Positions 53,935-61,859 of a DNA stretch of 64,000 bases are shown here, in pieces (within the stretch, counting starts at the first letter, position 1; every line of letters starts with the position of its first letter). The notes beneath the pieces are model-generated. The model did no database searches. It saw nothing but the letters and a program-made list of their open reading frames with translations, and had not been told where the DNA came from. The stretch is from Corallococcus macrosporus DSM 14697 (GTDB taxonomy: Bacteria; Myxococcota; Myxococcia; Myxococcales; Myxococcaceae): NCBI RefSeq assembly GCF_002305895.1, contig NZ_CP022203.1, positions 7,350,001 to 7,414,000 on the forward strand. The letters are read 5' to 3'. A program made the position numbers and the translations under genes.

Positions 53935-54232
53935 CCGTCCGCGAGCACGGGGGCCGGGAGCAGGCGTCCCACGGGGCGCCTTCCCGGCCCTTCGTGTGTC
54001 CGGCGCCAGCGGCGCACGGCGGCGGCGCCTTCAACGCGACACGCCAGGCGCCGCGCACTCAACGCGCCGCGTCTACCGCGCCATGTGCGCATGGCGTGGG
54101 GTGGTCTCGCCAGGAGTGCGCCCGGCCTTCGCTCGTTGGACGTCCAATGACGTTCATCCGTCCACGCGGTGACAGGGGCTTCGGCGAGGGGGCACTGGGA
54201 CGGAAGTGGAAACGTGGCATGTTGCGCTCGCC

Positions 54233-55648
54233 ATGGCCGTCAGCGTCTTCGACCTCTTCAAGATTGGTATCGGACCTTCCAGCTCGCACACCGTGGGCCC
54301 CATGCGGGCCGCGCGGACCTTCGCCCGGAAGCTGGCGGACACCGGCGTGCTGGAGCGGCTCACGAAGCTCAAGGTGGAGCTGTTCGGCTCCCTGGGCGCG
54401 ACGGGCAAGGGCCACGGCAGCGACAAGGCCGTGGTGCTGGGCCTCCTGGGCGAGACGCCGGAGGCCGTGGACGTGGAGGCCGTCCCCGCCATCATCTCCC
54501 GCTGGCGCGCGGAGGGGCGCCTGGCGCTGCTGGGCCAGCGCGAGGTGCCGTTCCGCGACGGCGAGCACCTGGTGATGCACCGCCGCCGCTCGCTGCCCTT
54601 CCACCCCAACGGCATGCGCTTCACCGCGTCCGGCGCGGACGGAGTGGAGCTGGCCTCCGCCGTCTACTACTCCGTGGGCGGAGGCTTCGTCGTCGACGAG
54701 TCCGCCGCGGCCGCGGGCAAGGACCCGCTGAGCAAGGACGCCACGCCGCTGCCCTTCCCCTTCCAGTCCGCCGCCGCGCTGCTCGAGCACTGCGAGCGCG
54801 AGCGCATGAGCTTCAGCTCCATCATGCTCGCGAACGAGAAGACGTGGCGCGACGAGGCGGAGATTCGCGCCGGGCTGCTGCGCGTCTGGGACGTGATGCA
54901 GGCCTGCGTGCGCCGGGGCTGCACCAGCGGCGGCATCCTCCCCGGTGGCCTCAAGGTGGAGCGCCGCGCCGCGGCCATGTACCAGAAGCTCCTCAGCCGC
55001 CCCGAGGCCGGGCTCACCAACCCGCTCACCGTGCTGGACTGGGTGAACCTCTACGCCCTGGCCGTCAACGAGGAGAACGCGGCGGGAGGCCGCGTCGTCA
55101 CCGCGCCCACCAACGGCGCGGCGGGCATCATCCCCGCCGTCCTGCACTACTACTGGCGCTTCGTGCCCGGCGCCAACGAGGACGGCGTGGTGCGCTTCCT
55201 GCTCACCGCCGGCGCCATTGGCGTGCTCTACAAGGAGAACGCCTCCATCAGCGGCGCGGAGGTGGGCTGCCAGGGCGAGGTCGGCAGCGCCTGCTCCATG
55301 GCCGCGGGCGCGCTCACGGAGGTGATGGGCGGCACCCCGCTCCAGGTGGAGAACGCGGCGGAGATCGCCATGGAGCACAACCTGGGCCTCACCTGCGACC
55401 CCATTGGCGGCCTGGTGCAGGTGCCCTGCATCGAGCGCAACGCCATGGCCTCCGTGAAGGCCATCAACGCCACGCGCATGGCGCTCTCCGGCGACGGACG
55501 CCACTTCGTCAGCCTGGACAAGGTCATCCGGACCATGCGCGACACCGGCCGAGACATGAAGGACAAGTACAAGGAGACGGCGCGCGGCGGCCTGGCCGCC
55601 AACGTGCTGGAGGTGGCCAACCTGAGCGTGGGCCTCCCGGAGTGCTGA
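54233..55648 (+). CDS. sdaA: L-serine ammonia-lyase (serine dehydratase, [4Fe-4S] type)
   Basis: 471 residues from the ATG at 54233; a GTG-led extension from 54206 is possible. The beta domain opens '[20 protein letters not shown]' and carries '[20 protein letters not shown]'. The alpha domain holds the Fe-S cysteines in '[17 protein letters not shown]' and 'VPCIERN', with '[14 protein letters not shown]'. It deaminates L-serine to pyruvate and ammonia in the cytoplasm. Single-chain form, normal length. It stands alone between the secreted proteins and the SRPBCC gene. Confidence 0.96.
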   Translation: MAVSVFDLFKIGIGPSSSHTVGPMRAARTFARKLADTGVLERLTKLKVELFGSLGATGKGHGSDKAVVLGLLGETPEAVDVEAVPAIISRWRAEGRLALLGQREVPFRDGEHLVMHRRRSLPFHPNGMRFTASGADGVELASAVYYSVGGGFVVDESAAAAGKDPLSKDATPLPFPFQSAAALLEHCERERMSFSSIMLANEKTWRDEAEIRAGLLRVWDVMQACVRRGCTSGGILPGGLKVERRAAAMYQKLLSRPEAGLTNPLTVLDWVNLYALAVNEENAAGGRVVTAPTNGAAGIIPAVLHYYWRFVPGANEDGVVRFLLTAGAIGVLYKENASISGAEVGCQGEVGSACSMAAGALTEVMGGTPLQVENAAEIAMEHNLGLTCDPIGGLVQVPCIERNAMASVKAINATRMALSGDGRHFVSLDKVIRTMRDTGRDMKDKYKETARGGLAANVLEVANLSVGLPEC

Positions 55649-55771
55649 GCAGCAAGCATCCTCCGTCATGGCCGTTCCGCTGTGCGTGGCTTGCGCGGGA
55701 CTTTGGACACGCTCTAAGACGCGCGGCGTGAGCGCGGCCATGTCGGGCCGCGGCCAAAGGACCCCACCCCC

Positions 55772-56425
55772 ATGCTCAAGAAGATTCTCGTCGGGCTCGC
55801 CGCCGTCATCCTGCTGTTCGCCGGCGTCGTCGCCACCCGCCCGGACACGTTCACCTATCAGCGCAGCGCGGTGCTGCCCGTGTCCGCGGACATCGCCTTC
55901 GCGCTGGTGAACGACTTCCACCGCTGGACCGAGTGGTCCCCCTGGGACGGCCTGGACCCGCAGCAGAAGCGCACCTACTCCGGCCCGAAGACGGGCACGG
56001 GCGCGGACTACGCCTGGGCGGGCAATGACCAGGTCGGCGAGGGCCGCATGACCATCACCGACAGCAAGGTCAACGAGCAGGTCACCATCCGGCTGGAGTT
56101 CATCAAGCCCTTCGCCGCCGTCAACACCACCACCTTCACGCTCAGCTCCGTCGAGGGTGGCACCCAGGTCGTCTGGGCCATGTCCGGCGAGAACAACTTC
56201 GTGAGCAAGGCCATGGGCCTGTTCATGGACATGGACGCGATGATTGGAAAGGACTTCGAGAAGGGCCTGGCCTCCATGAAGGAGGTCGCCGTGGTTGACG
56301 CGAAGAAGCGCGCGGAGGCCGAGGCCGCGCTCCTGGCGGAGGCGAAGGCTCGCGCGGAGGCCGCCGCCGCTGCGGCTCCGGCCGGAGACGCGGCCCCCGC
56401 CGTGGCCGCGCCCGCGGTGCCGTGA
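55772..56425 (+). CDS. SRPBCC (START-like) family protein, membrane-anchored
   Basis: 217 residues. An uncleaved N-terminal helix ('KKILVGLAAVILLFAGVVAT') anchors a SRPBCC/polyketide cyclase-like fold (about 30-165): 'VSADIAFALVNDFHRWTEWSPWDGLDP' region typical of the family's first helix and 'WAMSGENNFVSKAMGLFMDM' for the long C-terminal helix. The tail is a charged Ala/Glu helix and a low-complexity Ala/Pro end. The fold binds hydrophobic ligands; the ligand here is unknown. Confidence 0.8.
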   Translation: MLKKILVGLAAVILLFAGVVATRPDTFTYQRSAVLPVSADIAFALVNDFHRWTEWSPWDGLDPQQKRTYSGPKTGTGADYAWAGNDQVGEGRMTITDSKVNEQVTIRLEFIKPFAAVNTTTFTLSSVEGGTQVVWAMSGENNFVSKAMGLFMDMDAMIGKDFEKGLASMKEVAVVDAKKRAEAEAALLAEAKARAEAAAAAAPAGDAAPAVAAPAVP

Positions 56426-56599
56426 AGCCCACCTGACGCCAGCGGACGAGCGCGCAGTGGTGGACACTGCCACGCGCGCCACCGCCGCCGCGCCACGAGC
56501 AAGTGCCGACTCGCCGACGTCCCCGCGTTCCTCGCGGCGCGGGGCGGACGCCCCCAGCGTAGACGGCGCCTTCACCTCTCTCGTTGGCGACAGGCCCCC

Positions 56600-58750
56600 A
56601 TGAAACCGCGCAAGCCCTCGGCGAAGTCCCGGCCCACCACGCTCAAGAGCGAAAGCCTCGAACCCCACCGGATGCACGCGGAGGGCAAGGTCCTCACCAC
56701 GGACCAGGGCATCCCCATCTCGGACACGGACAACTCGCTGAAGGCGGGCGTCCGCGGCCCCACGCTCCTGGAGGACTTCCACTTCCGGGAGAAGCTGATG
56801 CGCTTCGACCACGAGCGCATCCCGGAGCGCGTCGTCCACGCGCGCGGCGCGGGCGCCCACGGCTACTTCCAGGTCTACAAGTCCCTGGAGAAGTACACCC
56901 AGGCCCGCTTCCTCACCGACCCGTCCCTGCGCACGCCCGTCTTCGTGCGCTTCTCCACCGTGGGCGGCTCGCGTGGCTCGGCGGACACCGTCCGGGACGT
57001 GCGCGGCTTCGCCACCAAGTTCTACACGGAGGAAGGCAACTTCGACCTGGTGGGCAACAACATCCCCGTCTTCTTCATCCAGGACGGCATCAAGTTCCCG
57101 GACTTCGTCCACGCCGTCAAACCCGAGCCGCACAACGAAATCCCCCAGGCGTCCTCGGCGCATGACTCGCTCTGGGACTTCGTCTCGCTCGTCCCCGAGA
57201 CGACGCACATGGTGATGTGGCTGATGTCGGACCGCGCCATTCCGCGCAGCTTCCGGATGATGGAGGGCTTCGGCGTCCACACCTTCCGGCTGGTCAACGC
57301 GGCCGGCAAGGCGACCCTGGTGAAGTTCCACTGGAAGCCGCTCCTGGGCAACCACGCGCTCGCCTGGGACGAGGCCCAGAAGCTGTCCGGCAAGGACCCG
57401 GACTTCCACCGCCGCGACCTCTGGGAGTCCATCGAGAAGGGCGACTTCCCCGAGTACGAGCTGGGGCTCCAGCTCATCCCCGAGGGCGACGAGCTCAAGT
57501 ACGGCTTCGACCTGCTGGACGCCACCAAGCTCCTCCCGGAGGAGCTGGTGCCGGTGCAGCGCGTGGGCAAGCTGACGCTCAACCGCAACCCGGACAACTT
57601 CTTCGCGGAGACGGAGCAGGTGGCCTTCTGCGTGGCCAACGTGGTGCCCGGCATCGACTTCACCAATGACCCGCTGATGCAGGCGCGGCTCTTCTCGTAC
57701 CTGGACACGCAGCTCACGCGGCTGGGCGGCCCCAACTTCGCCGAGCTGCCCATCAACAAGCCGGTGTGCCCCGTCACCAACCACCAGCAGGACGGCTTCG
57801 GGCGGCAGGCCATCCCCACCTCCCGCGCCAACTACCACCCCAACACCCTGGGCGGCGGCTGCCCCGTGCTGGCCAACCCGGCGAGCGCCTTCCGCCACTT
57901 CCAGGAGCGCGTGGAGGGCCACAAGATTCGCGCGCGCAGCGGCAGCTTCAGCGACCACTTCAGCCAGGCCACCCTCTTCTACAGGAGCCTGTCGAAGCCG
58001 GAGCAGGAGCACCTCGTCGCCGCGCTGGAGTTCGAGATTGGCAAGGTGGAGCGCGTGGAGATTCGCGAGCGCGTGGTGAACCAGATTCTGGTGAACGTGG
58101 ACCCGGAGCTGGCGGTGCGCGTGGCGCGCGCCGTGGGCGTCACGCCCCCCAAGGTGTCCAAGCCTCCCAAGCCGCCCAAGGCCGCGGGCAAGAAGGGGGC
58201 GCCGTCGGTGGAGGCGTCCCCGGCCCTGAGCATGGAGAACTCGCCGCATGACTCCATCCGCACGCGCAAGATTGCCGCCCTGGTGTCGGACGGGTTCGCG
58301 GGCAAGGAGCTGGAGGGCGTGCGCAAGGCGCTGCAGGAGCGCGGCGCGACGCTGGAGCTGGTGGGCCCCACCCTGAGCCCCGTGACGAGCCAGGAGGGCC
58401 GGGAGGAGCGGCCCCTGCGGACCTTCTCCACGGCGTCCTCGGTGATGTACGACGCCGTCTACGTGCCCGGTGGCGCGAAGAGCGTCGCGGCCCTGCGGCG
58501 CGTGCCGCTCGCGGTGGACTTCGTGCGTGAGGCCTACGTCCACTGCAAGGCCCTGGCGCTCTCCGCGGACGCCGCCGGCCTGCTGGACTCCGCGGGCGTG
58601 AGCGACCTGGAGCCGGCGCCCACCAAGGGCCTGGACACCACGCGCGGCGTCGTCCGCAGCGCGAAGGTGGAGACCAAGGGCTTCGGCCAGCTCTTCGCCG
58701 AGTCCATCGCCCACCGCCACTGGGAGCGCGAGGCGCCGCCGCCGGCCTAG
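56600..58750 (+). CDS. katE: Catalase, large-subunit clade (HPII/KatE type)
   Basis: 716 residues, close to the usual length for clade 2. Catalytic residues: His80 ('RVVHARGAGAHGYF'), Asn153 ('GNNIPVFF') and the haem-iron ligand Tyr367 ('RLFSYLDTQLTRLG'). The C-terminal flavodoxin/DJ-1-like extension is present (about 555-700: 'RKIAALVSDGFAGKELEGVR', 'YDAVYVPGGAKS'). It splits H2O2 into water and oxygen in the cytoplasm, usually a stationary-phase or stress enzyme. Its stop lies one base from the convergent gene's stop. Confidence 0.96.
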   Translation: MKPRKPSAKSRPTTLKSESLEPHRMHAEGKVLTTDQGIPISDTDNSLKAGVRGPTLLEDFHFREKLMRFDHERIPERVVHARGAGAHGYFQVYKSLEKYTQARFLTDPSLRTPVFVRFSTVGGSRGSADTVRDVRGFATKFYTEEGNFDLVGNNIPVFFIQDGIKFPDFVHAVKPEPHNEIPQASSAHDSLWDFVSLVPETTHMVMWLMSDRAIPRSFRMMEGFGVHTFRLVNAAGKATLVKFHWKPLLGNHALAWDEAQKLSGKDPDFHRRDLWESIEKGDFPEYELGLQLIPEGDELKYGFDLLDATKLLPEELVPVQRVGKLTLNRNPDNFFAETEQVAFCVANVVPGIDFTNDPLMQARLFSYLDTQLTRLGGPNFAELPINKPVCPVTNHQQDGFGRQAIPTSRANYHPNTLGGGCPVLANPASAFRHFQERVEGHKIRARSGSFSDHFSQATLFYRSLSKPEQEHLVAALEFEIGKVERVEIRERVVNQILVNVDPELAVRVARAVGVTPPKVSKPPKPPKAAGKKGAPSVEASPALSMENSPHDSIRTRKIAALVSDGFAGKELEGVRKALQERGATLELVGPTLSPVTSQEGREERPLRTFSTASSVMYDAVYVPGGAKSVAALRRVPLAVDFVREAYVHCKALALSADAAGLLDSAGVSDLEPAPTKGLDTTRGVVRSAKVETKGFGQLFAESIAHRHWEREAPPPA

Positions 58751-58751
58751 C

Positions 58752-59876
58752 TCAACCGCCCAAGCCCATCCGCCCCGCGAGCAGGCCCAGCACGAAGGCC
58801 AGCACAGCCAGGGCTCCCGCCAACATGGGCGGGACGCCCTTCACGCGGGCAGCGGCGGCGGGCCCGGCGACGCGCACCGCGCCGGGCTCCTCGGGGACGA
58901 TGACGCGCACCTTGATGACGGCCTGGGCGAGCACCGCCTCCACGTCGGTGAGGAAGCGCTCGTACTCCTCGGCCTGCATCTCCAGCGGCTCGCCGTGGTG
59001 GGATTCGTACCGCTTCGCCACCGCCTCGAAGTTGCGGAGCTGCGCCTCGCGCTTGGACACGTCCACCCAGCCGCACGTCAGGGATGGGCCCGAGCCCTTG
59101 CGAGGCACCAGGGAGATGGCCTGCCGCGCCAGCTTCCCGCCCGCGGTGCTGGGCCCCTCCGGCTCGTCGATGCGCAGCACCCGGTGAGGGCCCCGGCCGT
59201 ACATCTTCGCGGACAGCGCGTCGCGGAGCTGCTCGGCCAGCAGCGCCGAGTGGTTCGCGAACATCGTCCGCAGCGCGGGGGCCTCCTCCTCGGCCACCAC
59301 CTTCGCGCCCAGGGGCTCCAGCGGGCTCAGGCGCACCACGCCCACGCTTGCGGGCGAGGCGCTGGCCTTCCGCGCGCTGGCGTGCTTCTCCGGAGCGCCC
59401 ACCCGCCCTGGCGTGGCCTTCGCCTCCGGGACACCGCGGGCCTTGGGAGGACTCGAAGGCCTGAGGTCCGCGAAGTCCTCGGCGGCGGGCAACGCGGGGG
59501 GCTCGGCCCTCGCGCTCCTGGCGGCGCCGCGCGGGCGCCCCGGCCGGGCCGGCGGCGGCTCGGAGAAGTCCTCCAGGGGTCCCATCCGCGTCTCCAGGGG
59601 CGGCTCCCCGGCGAAGTCCTCCAGGGGTCCCATCCGCGTCTCCTGGGAGGGCGCCTCGGCGAAGTCCTCCAGGGGTCCCATCCGCGTCTCCTCGGTGAGC
59701 GGCTCCACCGGGCCCATGCGCGTCTCTTCGTAACGCGGCTCCCGAGGCCCCCTCCTCGGCTCCTCGGAGCGCGAGACGAGCGGAATGTCCCGCGTCGCGT
59801 CCTCGTCCTCCTCCGGCGCGATGCGCGGCTCCTCGGAACGCCCCGGGCGCCCCGGCCGCCTCTTCCCGTCAGACAT
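58752..59876 (-). CDS. Tail-anchored protein with 16-residue ETRMGPLEDF repeats
   Basis: 374 residues from the ATG at 59876 (GAGGG upstream). The first half is disordered, rich in Pro/Glu/Arg, with four 'ETRMGP(L/V)E' copies, three of them in exact 16-residue tandem. The second half (about 185-340) is a folded helical domain ('MFANHSALLAEQLRDALSAK', 'AQLRNFEAVAKRYESHHGEP', 'YERFLTDVEAVLAQAVIKVR'). A single membrane helix at the C-terminus ('MLAGALAVLAFVLGLLAG') gives a tail-anchored topology with the bulk in the cytoplasm. Such FHA- or kinase-scaffold-like proteins are common in myxobacteria, but the role is unknown. Confidence 0.75.
   Translation of the reverse strand: MSDGKRRPGRPGRSEEPRIAPEEDEDATRDIPLVSRSEEPRRGPREPRYEETRMGPVEPLTEETRMGPLEDFAEAPSQETRMGPLEDFAGEPPLETRMGPLEDFSEPPPARPGRPRGAARSARAEPPALPAAEDFADLRPSSPPKARGVPEAKATPGRVGAPEKHASARKASASPASVGVVRLSPLEPLGAKVVAEEEAPALRTMFANHSALLAEQLRDALSAKMYGRGPHRVLRIDEPEGPSTAGGKLARQAISLVPRKGSGPSLTCGWVDVSKREAQLRNFEAVAKRYESHHGEPLEMQAEEYERFLTDVEAVLAQAVIKVRVIVPEEPGAVRVAGPAAAARVKGVPPMLAGALAVLAFVLGLLAGRMGLGG
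59565..59691 (-). repeat. 48-nt tandem repeat with a perfect 31-nt core, three copies
   Basis: Bases 59565-59595, 59613-59643 and 59661-59691 are identical over 31 nt, at an exact period of 48 nt (16 codons). They encode ETRMGPLEDF. The 17-nt spacers between cores vary. Confidence 0.9.
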
Positions 59877-59970
59877 GTCCGTCCCTCTTGGGGGACGAGC
59901 ATACTGCAAGGCCGGGCCGGCGCCCCTTCACGGACGCCTCCCGGCCTTCATCCCCCCGCGTGCGCCGGGC

Positions 59971-61683
59971 TCAGGCCCCCGCCGCGGGGGAAGGCGTTGC
60001 GCCGCGCGGCAGGACGGCCTGCATCACCAGCCCCAGCGCCATCACCAGCGCGCAGCCGATGACGTTGAACCAGAGATAGCCGATGTCGGAGAGGAAGAAG
60101 AGCGCCACCACCGTCGCCTGGGAGATGACGGCCGCGGCGAACACGGCGTGCCCGCGCACGTGTTTCACGAAGAAGGCCACCAGGAAGATGCCCAGCACCG
60201 TCCCGTAGAAGATGGAGCCCAGGATGTTGATGGCCTGGATGAGGTTGTCCAGCAGCGACGCGAAGGTCGCGAAGGCCACCGCGACCAGCCCCCAGAACAC
60301 GGTGAACAGCTTGGACGCCACCAGCACGTGCCGGTCCGAGGCGTCGCGCCGGAACACCCGCCGGTAGAAGTCCACCGTCGTCGTCGTGCCCAACGCCGTC
60401 AGCTCGCTGGCGATGGAGCTCATGGCCGCGGACAGGATGACGGCGATGAGCAGCCCGAACAGGCCGCTGGGCAGCCAGCGCTTCACGAACGCGATGAAGA
60501 TGTAGTCGGAGTCCTTGGTCTCCGCGCCCGGCAGCGCGCGGGCCACCATGTCCTTGGCCTCCTGCCGGACCGCGCTCGCCTCCTGCTCCGCGCCCTGGAG
60601 CAGCGCCCGGGAGGCGTCGCCCGCCACCACGTCGCCCGCGTCCACCGCCGTCAGGTAGCGCTCCACCTCCGCGCGCTTGCCGGACTGGACCTGCTCCCAC
60701 TTCGACTCCAGCGCGGCGTACTCGGCCGCGTGCGCCGTGCCCTGCACGCGGGTGCGCAGGGTGTCATTGAAGAGCAGCGGCGGGGTGCTGAACTGATAGA
60801 AGACGAAGACGAGAATCCCGACGAAGAGGATGAGGAACTGCATCGGGATTTTCAGCACGCCATTGAAGAGCAACCCCAGCCGGCTCTCGGAGATGGAGCG
60901 CCCGGTCAGGTAGCGCCCCACCTGGGACTGGTCCGTGCCGAAGTAGGACAGGGACAGGAACAGCCCCCCCGTGATGCCGGACCAGAAGTTGTAGCGGTCC
61001 TGCATGTCGAAGTCGAAGCTCACCAGGTTCATCCGGCCGAACGCGCCCGCGACGTCCACCGCCTTGCCGAACGAGACGTGCTCCGGCAGGCGCCAGAGGA
61101 TGACGGCGGCGGCCACCACCATGCCCCCCATCATCACCACCATCTGCTGCTTCTGCGTCTGGCTCACTGCCTTGGAGCCGCCCGTCACCGTGTAGAGGAT
61201 GACGAGCGCGCCCATGGCGATGACCGTGGGCTCCAGGGGCCAGCCGAGGATGGTGGAGAGGATGATGGCCGGCGCGTAGATGGTGATGCCCGCGGCCAGC
61301 CCGCGCTGGACGAGGAAGAGGAACGCGCCCAACAGCCGCGTCTTCAGGTCGAAGCGTGACTCCAGGTATTCGTACGCGGTGATGACGTTCAACCGGTAGT
61401 AGATGGGCACGAAGACCGCGCTGATGATGATCATCGCGATGGGCAGCCCGAAGTAGAACTGCACGAAGCGCATCCCGTCCTCGTAGGCCTGCCCGGGGAC
61501 GGAGAGGAACGTGACGGCGCTGGCCTGCGTGGCCATGACGCCCAGGCCAATGGTGGGCCACTTCAGCTCACGGCCGCCGCGCAGGTACTCGTCGCTGGTG
61601 GCCGTCCCGCGTGACTTCCAGAGGCCCCACGCCACGATGGACGCAATCGTCCCGCCCAGGACCAGCCAGTCGAGCCCCGTCAC
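59971..61683 (-). CDS. Sodium:solute symporter family transporter
   Basis: 570 residues from a GTG at 61683 (GAGG upstream), which overlaps the stop of the small gene before it (GTGA). About 13-14 membrane helices with SSS signatures ('FLSVPGQAYEDGMRFVQFY', 'YRLNVITAYEYLESRFD', 'LLIAVILSAAMSSIASELTA'). It uses the sodium gradient to import a small solute. A soluble insertion of about 120 residues, predicted extracytoplasmic or cytoplasmic, lies around residue 330-430 ('AALESKWEQVQSGKRAEVER'). Coupling to a PIG-L deacetylase suggests an amino-sugar or N-acyl solute (inference). Confidence 0.9.
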   Translation of the reverse strand: MTGLDWLVLGGTIASIVAWGLWKSRGTATSDEYLRGGRELKWPTIGLGVMATQASAVTFLSVPGQAYEDGMRFVQFYFGLPIAMIIISAVFVPIYYRLNVITAYEYLESRFDLKTRLLGAFLFLVQRGLAAGITIYAPAIILSTILGWPLEPTVIAMGALVILYTVTGGSKAVSQTQKQQMVVMMGGMVVAAAVILWRLPEHVSFGKAVDVAGAFGRMNLVSFDFDMQDRYNFWSGITGGLFLSLSYFGTDQSQVGRYLTGRSISESRLGLLFNGVLKIPMQFLILFVGILVFVFYQFSTPPLLFNDTLRTRVQGTAHAAEYAALESKWEQVQSGKRAEVERYLTAVDAGDVVAGDASRALLQGAEQEASAVRQEAKDMVARALPGAETKDSDYIFIAFVKRWLPSGLFGLLIAVILSAAMSSIASELTALGTTTTVDFYRRVFRRDASDRHVLVASKLFTVFWGLVAVAFATFASLLDNLIQAINILGSIFYGTVLGIFLVAFFVKHVRGHAVFAAAVISQATVVALFFLSDIGYLWFNVIGCALVMALGLVMQAVLPRGATPSPAAGA

Positions 61684-61859
61684 GCGTACACCTCGGTGAG
61701 CATCCAGAACACGGCGACGAACACGACGAAGGTGGCCATCACCAGGATGTAGATGTTGCGCCACGAGCCCAGCAGCGGCGGCGCGTCATCGAGCTCGGGC
61801 CGGTGCGCGGGCGCCTCGGCGGAGGGCTCATGGGGGTTCAGTTGGGGGGCAGTGCTCAT
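61680..61859 (-). CDS. 59-residue single-pass membrane protein, symporter partner
   Basis: ATG at 61859, stop 61682-61680. The N-terminal 30 residues are Pro/Glu-rich ('MSTAPQLNPHEPSAEAPA') and the C-terminal half is one membrane helix ('IYILVMATFVVFVAVFWML') with a short end 'TEVYA'. It overlaps the deacetylase stop by four bases (ATGA) and the symporter start by four bases (GTGA), so it is translated in tight coupling with both. It is probably a small subunit or assembly factor of the symporter; a few SSS systems are known to have small partner proteins. Confidence 0.78.
   Translation of the reverse strand: MSTAPQLNPHEPSAEAPAHRPELDDAPPLLGSWRNIYILVMATFVVFVAVFWMLTEVYA

Noticed and set aside
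54059-58720. An open frame of over 1,500 codons antisense to sdaA, the SRPBCC gene and katE
   Set aside because: It is Ala/Arg/Gly/His-rich without domains and mirrors the codon bias of three well-supported genes; typical GC-rich shadow.
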